Below are positions 1 through 5,552 of a stretch of 7,533 nucleotides of DNA, piece after piece. Positions within the stretch are counted from its first letter, which is position 1; each line of letters starts with the position of its first letter. This DNA is from Oscillospiraceae bacterium (lineage in GTDB: Bacteria > Bacillota > Clostridia > Oscillospirales > Ruminococcaceae): NCBI GenBank assembly GCA_009782665.1, contig WRIP01000056.1, forward strand, positions 1-7,533. Reading direction: 5' to 3'. Position numbers and translations under genes: made by a program. The notes under the pieces were generated by a model. It had not been told where the DNA came from. It did not search any database and saw only the letters and a program-made list of their open reading frames with translations.

Positions 1-2
1 AT

Positions 3-641
3 ATTAAGGTAACCGGAGCGTTTTCACATTTTTCTGACTGTACCGATACATCTGTTACCGTCAGTCAGTATGAGTTATTCATGAATGGTGTCTGTCAGCT
101 ATCCTCTTCGGGAATATCACTTGAAAGAATCCATATTTCGAGTAGTGCAGGATATGAAATGTATAGTCACTACAATCTTTCTGCTGTCAGACTAGGTCGT
201 ATACTGTATATGGATAGCCCTAGCGGAGGTTCCGGTACTATTACCGAAGTAGCTTCCTTCAGAAGCTATATAACCAATATCCGACAGTTGAAAATAGGTG
301 ATAGTTTGAGTTACGGCAACAAGTATAGTTGTGATAGAGATTCTACCATAGCAACTGTAGGGGTCGGATATGGTGACGGATTGAAAGAGGAGTTGGTAAT
401 GAAGCATGCTCCGGTTCTGGTTAAGGGAGAAAGAGCAAGGCTCATGGGATGTTGTATGGATCAATGTCAAATTGACATTACCGATATTTCTTGTATGATC
501 GGAGACGAGGTAACCTTCTTTGGACGTGATGAGAGTGGAAACCTCCTGTCTTCTCAAAAGATAGCAGCGTTAATCGGTGATAATGAAGGATGTGGGTTAA
601 CGAGTGCACTGACTTCAAGAGTAGAAAGGATCTACATATAA
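3..641 (+). CDS. Alanine (or serine) racemase, PLP-dependent, C-terminal part (5' end outside window)
   Basis: The frame is open from the left edge, so the true start is outside the window. The internal ATG at 81 is not the start, because the codons before it already read as racemase barrel sequence (a GAFSHFSD stretch resembling the family's G-x-F-T/S-H motif). Family members interconvert L- and D-alanine (or serine in VanT-type enzymes) to feed peptidoglycan synthesis in the cytoplasm. Visible landmarks are AVRLG at about 183-197, whose Arg corresponds to the residue that contacts the PLP ring nitrogen; LSYG at 306-317, with the catalytic tyrosine at 312-314; GVGYGDG at about 360-380; and CMDQ at 453-464, the substrate-carboxylate region. 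The PLP lysine would lie upstream and cannot be checked. Two places are unusual: HISSSAG replaces the common H-x-x-N-S-A, and the tail reads NEGCGL where many Alr proteins have a YEL/NEL-like motif. Alr and VanT-like or broad-specificity racemase cannot be told apart from this part. Confidence 0.9.
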   Translation: MKVTGAFSHFSDCTDTSVTVSQYELFMNGVCQLSSSGISLERIHISSSAGYEMYSHYNLSAVRLGRILYMDSPSGGSGTITEVASFRSYITNIRQLKIGDSLSYGNKYSCDRDSTIATVGVGYGDGLKEELVMKHAPVLVKGERARLMGCCMDQCQIDITDISCMIGDEVTFFGRDESGNLLSSQKIAALIGDNEGCGLTSALTSRVERIYI

Positions 642-868
642 AATAGAAAAAATACCTCTGAAATATCTATGTATGTCATTAGGTAGATGTTCTTAACCTT
701 TTTAACCTTTATTCTGTCATTGTGTTTTCTAGTAAGGATTTTTGTTTCTACCATGCTCAATACAATGTTATGAGGCATGTCTTGATACTTCATTCTGGAT
801 TATTTATCTATGCGACTTTTGGAATTATCGAATCTCGTAGTCATTTTGCCATATACTATAATCTATAC
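642..868. other. Convergent intergenic region, 227 bp
   Basis: This is the space between two converging genes, where terminators for both would be expected. It is T-rich on the plus strand but shows no clear GC stem followed by a U-run for either direction. It contains an exact 9-bp tandem duplication (TTAACCTTT at 693-701 and 702-710). It also contains one imperfect hairpin at 752-779, with arms CATGC-TCA and TGA-G-GCATG, one bulged G and an 11-nt loop, and no T-run on either side. No gene, RNA or promoter with a target was found. Confidence 0.5.
752..779. terminator. Possible hairpin between convergent genes (weak terminator candidate)
   Basis: The arms CATGCTCA (752-759) and TGAGGCATG (771-779) form eight pairs with a single bulged G around an 11-nt loop. 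It sits between two convergent genes, which is where a bidirectional terminator would be expected. Neither side has the T-run of an intrinsic terminator, so the assignment is weak and rests mainly on position. Confidence 0.2.
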
Positions 869-1588
869 TCATTTCCATGGTTTTCCGCCGTTTAACCATC
901 CATTACTTTGCCAATAGATATGATCACGTGTTTCTGGCTGACCTTTCTTTAGTAAATCATTATGAATCATTTTTTGTGCGCTTTTCATTATGAAAAAGCG
1001 AAGCTTTATACCGATAGAAGGGGTTACTCTATCGGTTGGTTTTATTTTACGGGCAATCTCCCTGCTTTGTTTAATCACACTTCCTTTACGTTTCTCAGAA
1101 ACACGCTCCCAATCAGAATCAAACAAGGATTGTTTGATTCTATATACCCTAGCTGTACCCCAATACTTCAGACTGTCTCCAATATCCTTTATGACGTTAC
1201 CCATACCGGCTCCGGCTGCGCATGTGATGATTACTGCTTGTTTCTTGAACATCTGCTTTTCCGGTGAATGAGCCATCCATTTGGTAGCATAATGATCTAG
1301 CAGTGCTTTCATCTGAGCTGTAGCATGAAAAACATACACTGGAGAGGTAAACACGAGTAAATCTGCACTACTTATAGCTTGCCATATTGGCATAGAGTAT
1401 TCTTTGTGTGGGCATACCGATATGTCCGTATAGAAGCACTGTTTGCACCCAGTACAAAACTCAGGGCAAGCGGACGGTAGATAAATTTCCTCAACTGTAT
1501 GCTCCCCACTAAGTGTCGCTAGAAATGTCTCTTTTATAGCATATGTACAACCCTTTACTTCTGTTCCATTAATCACGAATATCTTCAT
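869..1588 (-). CDS. Flavodoxin-fold NAD(P)H-dependent oxidoreductase / iron-sulfur-flavoprotein-like
   Basis: A 239-residue cytoplasmic protein of the NADPH-dependent FMN reductase (flavodoxin-like) superfamily. The N-terminal strand and phosphate-binding loop read MKIFVINGTEVKGCT (residues 1-15). TSPVYVFHATAQMKALLDH (81-99) is the typical second FMN-binding segment of this family, and ITCAAGAGMGNV (121-132) a further strand-loop. Residues 41-59 carry five cysteines, of which C45, C48, C51 and C59 give C-x2-C-x2-C-x7-C. This fits the compact C-x2-C-x2-C-x4-7-C motif that holds a 4Fe-4S cluster in iron-sulfur flavoproteins, so electron transfer is plausible, although many relatives with similar cysteines are described only as NAD(P)H oxidoreductases. 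Residues 180-239 form a basic C-terminal extension. The ATG follows AAAGG with 7-8 nt spacing, and an extended -10 promoter lies about 40 bp upstream. It is a single-gene unit by spacing. The substrate is unknown. Confidence 0.85.
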   Translation of the reverse strand: MKIFVINGTEVKGCTYAIKETFLATLSGEHTVEEIYLPSACPEFCTGCKQCFYTDISVCPHKEYSMPIWQAISSADLLVFTSPVYVFHATAQMKALLDHYATKWMAHSPEKQMFKKQAVIITCAAGAGMGNVIKDIGDSLKYWGTARVYRIKQSLFDSDWERVSEKRKGSVIKQSREIARKIKPTDRVTPSIGIKLRFFIMKSAQKMIHNDLLKKGQPETRDHIYWQSNGWLNGGKPWK

Positions 1589-1624
1589 CTTTTCGCCTTT
1601 CTCTTTTTGATATTAATTCAGTTC

Positions 1625-1633
1625 ATTATAGCA
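1625..1633 (-). promoter_or_regulatory. Extended -10 promoter for the flavoprotein gene
   Basis: On the minus strand the sequence reads TGCTATAAT, a perfect -10 hexamer with the TG extension. It lies 36 bp before the start codon, giving a predicted leader of roughly 30 nt that includes the Shine-Dalgarno sequence. The best -35 is poor (TTGCAA with a 20-bp spacer), which is acceptable for an extended -10 promoter. Confidence 0.6.
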
Positions 1634-1792
1634 TTGACAAACCGGACTGCTTGCAAATATATTTTACCTACACTTTATCTATCAGTGATTACGTCAATTC
1701 CAACGAAACAATCCATTATTCAAGCTAAGCTTTTTGAGTTTTTTTGCTTTTTTACACTTACAACATTGATGTTAGAAATCGATAGGTTTATG

Positions 1793-1817
1793 AGAGTTAG
1801 TTCTGACTATAACTCTC
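1793..1817. terminator. 8-bp perfect hairpin overlapping the DUF1653 stop codon
   Basis: GAGAGTTA (1793-1800) and TAACTCTC (1810-1817) form an uninterrupted 8-bp stem with a 9-nt loop. It spans the end of the minus-strand DUF1653 gene. No T-run follows on either strand, so it is not a standard intrinsic terminator; it could protect the 3' end of the mRNA or be chance in AT-rich DNA. Confidence 0.3.
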
Positions 1818-2027
1818 ACCAACAAACGTAAACCTCTTTACGGCTTTACCGTCTACTTCAATCAAGTTCTCCCACATTGACAACGGACGTACCCAAGTCT
1901 CACCTTCACCGTACAAGGCTTTATATATAACCATACTTTCGAGTGTTTCACTGTGCTTAGCGAATTCGAGGACCTCGTAATGATTGCTCTTATAGTGCGC
2001 ATATATGCCTTTTTGTATCGGATTCAT
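1797..2027 (-). CDS. DUF1653 domain protein
   Basis: A 76-residue soluble protein recognised as DUF1653 by its pattern: G-x-Y-x-H-Y-K-x-N-x-Y-E-V-L near the start (GIYAHYKSNHYEVL), then AKHSETLESMVIYKALYG, then WVRPLSMW, and a closing KRFTFV. It covers the whole short family domain. The molecular function of the family is unknown. The reading frame can begin at 2036, but there the GGGAG ribosome binding site touches the ATG with no spacing; from the ATG at 2027 the same GGGAG (2037-2041) sits 9 nt upstream, so 2027 is preferred. It is separated by 165-208 bp from both neighbours and is probably transcribed alone, although all are on the minus strand. No convincing promoter hexamers were seen upstream. 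Confidence 0.85.
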   Translation of the reverse strand: MNPIQKGIYAHYKSNHYEVLEFAKHSETLESMVIYKALYGEGETWVRPLSMWENLIEVDGKAVKRFTFVGESYSQN

Positions 2028-2036
2028 GTCATACAT

Positions 2037-2041
2037 CTCCC
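2037..2041 (-). promoter_or_regulatory. Ribosome binding site deciding the DUF1653 start
   Basis: GGGAG on the minus strand directly abuts the ATG at 2036 but lies 9 nt before the in-frame ATG at 2027. Only the second spacing allows normal initiation. Confidence 0.65.
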
Positions 2042-2150
2042 AAAAAAACTCGTGTTTTCTTTGTTACTATTTACTCAATTAGTTTTCTCATAATCATCAC
2101 CCAATACTTGTGATATATTTCAGGAGTGCCATATCCTATCGTATGCATTA

Positions 2151-2176
2151 CTACTATTCTTTTCTTGTAATAGTAG
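2151..2176. terminator. 8-bp perfect hairpin downstream of the four-helix membrane gene
   Basis: CTACTATT (2151-2158) and AATAGTAG (2169-2176) make a perfect 8-bp stem with a 10-nt loop, starting 25 bp past the stop of the minus-strand membrane-protein gene. The position suits a transcript end, but there is no U-tract after it and the stem is AT-rich, so terminator activity is uncertain. Confidence 0.3.
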
Positions 2177-2201
2177 ACGTATTACAAACGTGAATCAGAG
2201 A

Positions 2202-2675
2202 TTACGGTGACTGCTCGGTTTTCTGTTTTGTTAATGCAATGCCACTCAAGGTCATCCCCAATATATACAGTAAACTCAAAACCATATTGACCTGCCAACG
2301 AGTGTGCTGGAGTGGACTTGAAGCGACAAATGCAAATACCTCTGCAATTGCAATACTAATAGCAAGCGCCCAAAAAGCCCATCGTTGTTTAGCAAGCAGA
2401 GCATTTTTCACAACAAACCAAACCATTATTGACATCGCTACTGCATAGGAATTATATAGAATCGTAAGGCAGTTAAGTGCTTTTATAGTTACAAAACTTA
2501 GTTGTTCGACTTCCTCTTTTTCAAATACCATTGATAGTAACGGAGAATTTGCTAAACCGGTAACAACCGAAAGAAGAATCAACGACGAGAGAAACAGATT
2601 AATAGTACTCCACCAGTAAAGTAGACTACAACCGAGTTTAAGTTGTTTAGAGCTCTTGAACGAGTATTCCTTCAT
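2202..2675 (-). CDS. Small four-helix membrane protein, function unknown
   Basis: A 157-residue hydrophobic protein that I cannot place in a named family. Four membrane segments are visible at about residues 15-39, 66-89, 98-118 and 128-148. A charged loop (EKEEVEQ, 52-58) lies between the first two, a short basic loop (KQRW, 96-99) between the second and third, and the tail is polar. The N-terminus is basic (KEYSFKSSKQLK), which suggests both ends are cytoplasmic. No catalytic motif or lipobox was seen. The start is the only in-frame one available, because a stop codon lies 18 nt upstream; its ribosome binding site is weak (GAGG, 13 nt away). It follows the response regulator by 63 bp on the same strand with no clear terminator between, so it may be cotranscribed with the two-component system as an accessory membrane component; this is inference from position only. 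Confidence 0.75.
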   Translation of the reverse strand: MKEYSFKSSKQLKLGCSLLYWWSTINLFLSSLILLSVVTGLANSPLLSMVFEKEEVEQLSFVTIKALNCLTILYNSYAVAMSIMVWFVVKNALLAKQRWAFWALAISIAIAEVFAFVASSPLQHTRWQVNMVLSLLYILGMTLSGIALTKQKTEQSP

Positions 2676-2738
2676 TTGACTATTACATCCTCATCATATG
2701 ACTTACATTAATATGAAAATATCTTTGTTCTATAGCAG

Positions 2739-3377
2739 CTATTTTTGTTGTAGTCCTTCGCTTTTGTAGTACATAACCGCTAACTGAGTTCTGTCGCGTA
2801 TCTCTAGTTTTTCTAGTATCGTGCTCAGATAGTTTCTGACAGTTCCTTCGCTTAAAAACAATCTGTCTGCGATTTCCCTGTTATTTAGTCCCTTTGCTAC
2901 CAACTCGATAATCTCCATTTCACGTTCAACGATACTAAACCGAGATAGGTCAGGTTTTGAAATATCATCAATCAGTAGAGGAAGCTTTGAAGTAACTTCA
3001 CTTCCAAAGACACTCTGTCCTGACATTACCGCCTTTATTGCAGGTGCTATGGCATCTGCATTCTGCTTTATTAGATATCCTTTTGCCTTAGTGCGCAGCG
3101 CTTTTACGATGTATTCATCGTCTGCAAATGTCGTCAGAAAAATTATTTTAGCTTCCGGGTTATCTCTGATTATTATCTCAGCAGCTTCAAGACCGTTGAG
3201 TTGTCCCATCCTGATATCCATAAGTAGGACATCGGGATGATGGCTTTCATATAGGCAGATAGCTTGTTCCCCACTGATCCCGACTGCCACAACATCAATG
3301 TCTGGATCATTCTTTAGTATTATGGTAAGCGAAGTGCAGATGAAATTGTCATCGTCAACGATTATTGCAGTTATCAT
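2739..3377 (-). CDS. NarL/FixJ-family response regulator
   Basis: A 212-residue cytoplasmic two-domain transcription factor of full family length. The receiver domain (about 1-120) has the acidic pair D8/D9, the phosphorylation site D54 in LLMDIRM, the conserved Thr in FLTTF (81-84) and Lys104 in YLIKQ. The LuxR-type helix-turn-helix lies at about 147-205, with EREMEIIELVAKGLNNREIA followed by LSEGTVRNYLSTILEKL. When phosphorylated by the adjacent kinase it should dimerise and bind DNA. Its ATG overlaps the kinase TGA as ATGA, which implies translational coupling; an AAGGAG lies 11 nt upstream inside the kinase gene. The likely targets are the TGTCA boxes in the shared control region at 4501-4551, in front of both its own operon and the ABC exporter. 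All key residues are intact. Confidence 0.95.
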   Translation of the reverse strand: MITAIIVDDDNFICTSLTIILKNDPDIDVVAVGISGEQAICLYESHHPDVLLMDIRMGQLNGLEAAEIIIRDNPEAKIIFLTTFADDEYIVKALRTKAKGYLIKQNADAIAPAIKAVMSGQSVFGSEVTSKLPLLIDDISKPDLSRFSIVEREMEIIELVAKGLNNREIADRLFLSEGTVRNYLSTILEKLEIRDRTQLAVMYYKSEGLQQK

Positions 3378-4444
3378 GCTTTGTCATGCTCCTTAGGTAC
3401 AGAAATGAATATCTTGAATCCGTTACTATACTCACTGCGGAAAATACCGCCTAGTACTTCAACGCGATCTGACATATTCCTCAATCCAATCCCGTTGATA
3501 TCATCTGTTGGCTTTATCCTTCCATTATCTTGGATTGATAGGGTGCAAAATGCCGGGTGTTCTTCAATAATTATGTATGCGTTAGTTGCGTCTGAATGCT
3601 GAGCAATATTACTCAGCGCCTCTCTAGTAACTGCAATAAAGCAATACTTTATTGCAGTTGATGGGTTATCTGCTTCAAACCTTAAGCTTACCGAACAGAA
3701 TTCAAACTCACTGCATATAGTTTCCATCTGTACTCTCAGATCCAATGATTCATCATGTAGGTTATGAACACTGTTACGGACACTGCTCATGGCTTCAGAC
3801 ATCGTACTCTTAAGAATATGAAGCTCATCCAGTATCTCTTTATTCTGCGAGTATGTAACATTAAGGGCATCTACTTGTAGTATTGAACGTGTAAGCAGAT
3901 GCCCTACATTGTCGTGTATTTCACGTGCAATTCGATTGCGTTCGCTCAGTGTTGCAAGGCGCAGTTCGTAATCCTGTTTGTCCATCAGTTGCTGGTTCTT
4001 GCGTTCCAGTCTTAAGGAATACTCCTTTGATTTATCGGTTAATGTGAAAAAATCATTTCGGATCTTTATCTGTTGCTGTGTTCTATAGTGCAACAGCAAT
4101 GCAACACATGATATTAGTATCACTCTGATGTAGCTTGGAAAAGGAGATGTGAAAACATCGATAACGATTATAGCTACCCAACTGTACTTAAAATATACCT
4201 TATCGTATCCAGCCATATCATATACTATCAGTGGCAGAAAACCGATGAACTTCGGAAACAGTATACATAGCATCAGGTAGATAACAGATAAACATCTCGA
4301 CAGGATGTTTTCAAAATACTCACTAAAGGAACTGATTGCCACAGCGGTCAGTAACGATGCTAGAAACATCAACTCGATCTCAGAGAACGAGAGTATCATC
4401 AAGCATAATCCGAGTAGTAATAGTTTATCAATTAGCCTTTGCAA
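3374..4444 (-). CDS. NarL-type sensor histidine kinase with intramembrane sensor
   Basis: A 356-residue membrane kinase. Residues 1-120 are almost all hydrophobic and form about five helices (roughly 5-20, 23-40, 51-76, 86-101, 104-120) with no sizeable external domain, as in the intramembrane-sensing kinases that accompany ABC exporters (LiaS, DesK, LnrJ types). A polar, probably coiled-coil linker follows (125-165). The HisKA_3 dimerisation domain has the phosphorylated H177 in REIHDNVGH. The HATPase_c domain has an N-box (REALSNIAQHSDA, N279), a DNG box at 306-308 and a second Gly box NGIGLRNMSDRV. It should autophosphorylate and pass the phosphate to D54 of the overlapping regulator. The start codon is TTG at 4444, supported by AGAGGA 9 nt upstream; no better ATG precedes it. 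A sigma-A-like -10 lies 31 bp upstream. Confidence 0.93.
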   Translation of the reverse strand: MQRLIDKLLLLGLCLMILSFSEIELMFLASLLTAVAISSFSEYFENILSRCLSVIYLMLCILFPKFIGFLPLIVYDMAGYDKVYFKYSWVAIIVIDVFTSPFPSYIRVILISCVALLLHYRTQQQIKIRNDFFTLTDKSKEYSLRLERKNQQLMDKQDYELRLATLSERNRIAREIHDNVGHLLTRSILQVDALNVTYSQNKEILDELHILKSTMSEAMSSVRNSVHNLHDESLDLRVQMETICSEFEFCSVSLRFEADNPSTAIKYCFIAVTREALSNIAQHSDATNAYIIIEEHPAFCTLSIQDNGRIKPTDDINGIGLRNMSDRVEVLGGIFRSEYSNGFKIFISVPKEHDKA

Positions 4445-4453
4445 GTTGTTTCG

Positions 4454-4459
4454 TCCTCT
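4454..4459 (-). promoter_or_regulatory. Ribosome binding site supporting a TTG start for the kinase
   Basis: AGAGGA on the minus strand, 9 nt before the TTG at 4444. It is the main reason for accepting a TTG start, since the next in-frame ATGs (residues 16 and 26) fall inside the first two membrane helices. Confidence 0.6.
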
Positions 4460-4475
4460 CAGCTATACTACTCAT

Positions 4476-4504
4476 ATTATATCCTAAACCTACTGATTAG
4501 GTAA
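4476..4504 (-). promoter_or_regulatory. Promoter of the kinase-regulator operon
   Basis: The -10 is a perfect TATAAT (minus strand, 4481-4476). With a 17-bp spacer the -35 falls on TTACCT (4504-4499), a poor match. Directly next to this -35 is the TGACA-TT-TGTCA palindrome (4505-4516), the arrangement expected for positive autoregulation. The spacer also holds a second palindrome, ACCTA-CTGAT-TAGGT (4488-4502). Confidence 0.6.
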
Positions 4505-4516
4505 TGACATTTGTCA
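4505..4516. promoter_or_regulatory. Palindromic operator candidate TGACA-TT-TGTCA
   Basis: A perfect 5-2-5 inverted repeat in the divergent control region, next to the kinase -35. Dimeric NarL-family regulators bind short inverted repeats of this scale, and the only regulator gene here is the adjacent one. Related half-sites occur again at 4537-4543. Confidence 0.5.
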
Positions 4517-4536
4517 CATTATCGGTAGATGAAATA

Positions 4537-4551
4537 GTGACAACCTTCACT
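4537..4551. promoter_or_regulatory. Second operator candidate upstream of the ABC promoter
   Basis: GTGACAA (4537-4543) is the exact inverse of TTGTCAC (4511-4517), 26 bp centre to centre. It also starts a local inverted repeat, AGTGA-CAACCT-TCACT (4536-4551). The block ends at the -35 position of the exporter promoter, where an activator would be expected to sit. Confidence 0.45.
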
Positions 4552-4552
4552 G

Positions 4553-4579
4553 TTTACGTTGGTGGTTAAGAACTACAAT
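4553..4579 (+). promoter_or_regulatory. Promoter of the ABC exporter operon
   Basis: The -10 candidate TACAAT (4574-4579) lies 29 bp before the ATPase start. The -35 region is weak: TTTACG with a 15-bp spacer is the nearest match, and the 17-bp position reads TGTTTA. A weak -35 next to operator-like repeats suggests dependence on an activator, presumably the response regulator encoded divergently. Confidence 0.45.
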
Positions 4580-4608
4580 AGACACATAAACCCTAGGAGG
4601 TATTTGCG

Positions 4609-5538
4609 ATGATTGAAGTAAAAGGATTAACAAAAAGATACGGCGACCTGGTTGCACTAGATCAGTTTGATCTAACTGTATCGGAAGGTGAGATTTTCGG
4701 GTTGCTGGGTCCTAATGGTTCCGGAAAAACCACCGCAATAAACTGTATGCTATCACTACTTAAGTACAGTACCGGAGAGATTAATCTATTCGGTGAACCT
4801 ATGAAATCCGAGAGTTATCATCTTAAGCGTCGTATCGGTGTAGTCATGCAGAATGTCGCAGTGTTTAACGAGTTAACCGTCTTTGAGAATATTGACTACT
4901 TTTGTGGACTATATGTACCCGCTAAATCTGAAAGACGTTTGTTAGTTGAGGAAGCCATTGAGTTCACGGGTCTAGCCGACTTCAGGAAATTTTTACCAAA
5001 AAAACTTAGCGGTGGCTTATTAAGAAGGCTAAACATCGCCTGTGGAATCGCTCACAAACCCGAACTCATATTTATGGATGAGCCGACCGTTGCTGTGGAT
5101 CCGCAGAGTCGCAACCATATACTCGAAGGTATTCGTGAGCTTAACCGTAATGGTTCTACTATCATATATACTTCACATTATATGGAAGAGGTCGAACAGC
5201 TTTGCAGCAGAATCATGATTATGGATAAGGGCAAAGCCGTGGCTGTCGGCACTAAGGAGGAACTGAAAGCCATGATACGTGAGGGAGAAAAACTAACAAT
5301 CGATATTTATGACCTTCCTATTTTTGTACTGGATGATATAAAGAAACTTGATGGACTATTTCAAGTAAACTATTCAGACTATCGATTAACCGCTCGCTGT
5401 ACAATCTCCGGGCATCATTTGATCTCCATACTAGATATTTTGCGAAAAGCAAATGTTGATTTCGGGCATATCTTTACCGAACCTCCGACCCTTAACGATG
5501 TATTTCTCGAGATTACCGGTAAAGAGCTGAAAGATTAA
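4609..5538 (+). CDS. ABC-2 exporter ATP-binding protein (LnrL/NatA-like)
   Basis: A 309-residue cytoplasmic ATPase, the usual length for drug or antimicrobial ABC-2 exporters. Motifs are complete: A-loop Tyr11, Walker A GPNGSGKT (34-41), Q-loop Gln81, signature LSGGL (133-137, with Leu in place of the more common Gln/Met), Walker B LIFMDEP (153-159) with Glu158, D-loop VAVDP, and switch His190. After about residue 225 comes the C-terminal extension typical of this subfamily, closing with PPTLNDVFLEITGKEL. It should dimerise under the two permeases encoded next and power export. The start is secure: AGGAGG at 4595-4600 with 8-nt spacing. It is the first gene of an operon divergent from the two-component system; the next gene starts 14 bp after its stop. 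The substrate cannot be read from the sequence. Confidence 0.95.
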   Translation: MIEVKGLTKRYGDLVALDQFDLTVSEGEIFGLLGPNGSGKTTAINCMLSLLKYSTGEINLFGEPMKSESYHLKRRIGVVMQNVAVFNELTVFENIDYFCGLYVPAKSERRLLVEEAIEFTGLADFRKFLPKKLSGGLLRRLNIACGIAHKPELIFMDEPTVAVDPQSRNHILEGIRELNRNGSTIIYTSHYMEEVEQLCSRIMIMDKGKAVAVGTKEELKAMIREGEKLTIDIYDLPIFVLDDIKKLDGLFQVNYSDYRLTARCTISGHHLISILDILRKANVDFGHIFTEPPTLNDVFLEITGKELKD

Positions 5539-5552
5539 GAAAGGAGAAAACT

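Noticed and set aside
192..557. Minus-strand frame of 121 codons inside the racemase gene
   Set aside because: It is fully antisense to a gene with clear family motifs; no ribosome binding site or recognisable domain.
857..862. Perfect TATAAT on the plus strand
   Set aside because: No suitable -35 lies 15-19 bp upstream, and no plus-strand gene follows; the next gene is on the opposite strand.
770..895. Plus-strand 41-codon frame from an ATG at 770
   Set aside because: No ribosome binding site, and it runs into the 3' end of the flavoprotein gene on the other strand; looks like chance.
1727..1757. AAGC-TAA-GCTT hairpin followed by T-runs on the plus strand, resembling an intrinsic terminator
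   Set aside because: The stem is only 4 bp with a 3-nt loop, and no plus-strand gene lies upstream for it to terminate.
1607..1831. Plus-strand reading frame of 74 codons with an ATG at 1607
   Set aside because: It lies mostly in the promoter/intergenic space between two minus-strand genes, overlaps the DUF1653 gene end, has no ribosome binding site and its composition follows the T-rich DNA.
2731..2746. ATAGC-A-GCTAT repeat followed by T's between the regulator and the membrane-protein gene
   Set aside because: The central loop is one base, so a stable hairpin is not possible, and the T's follow on the strand opposite to transcription.
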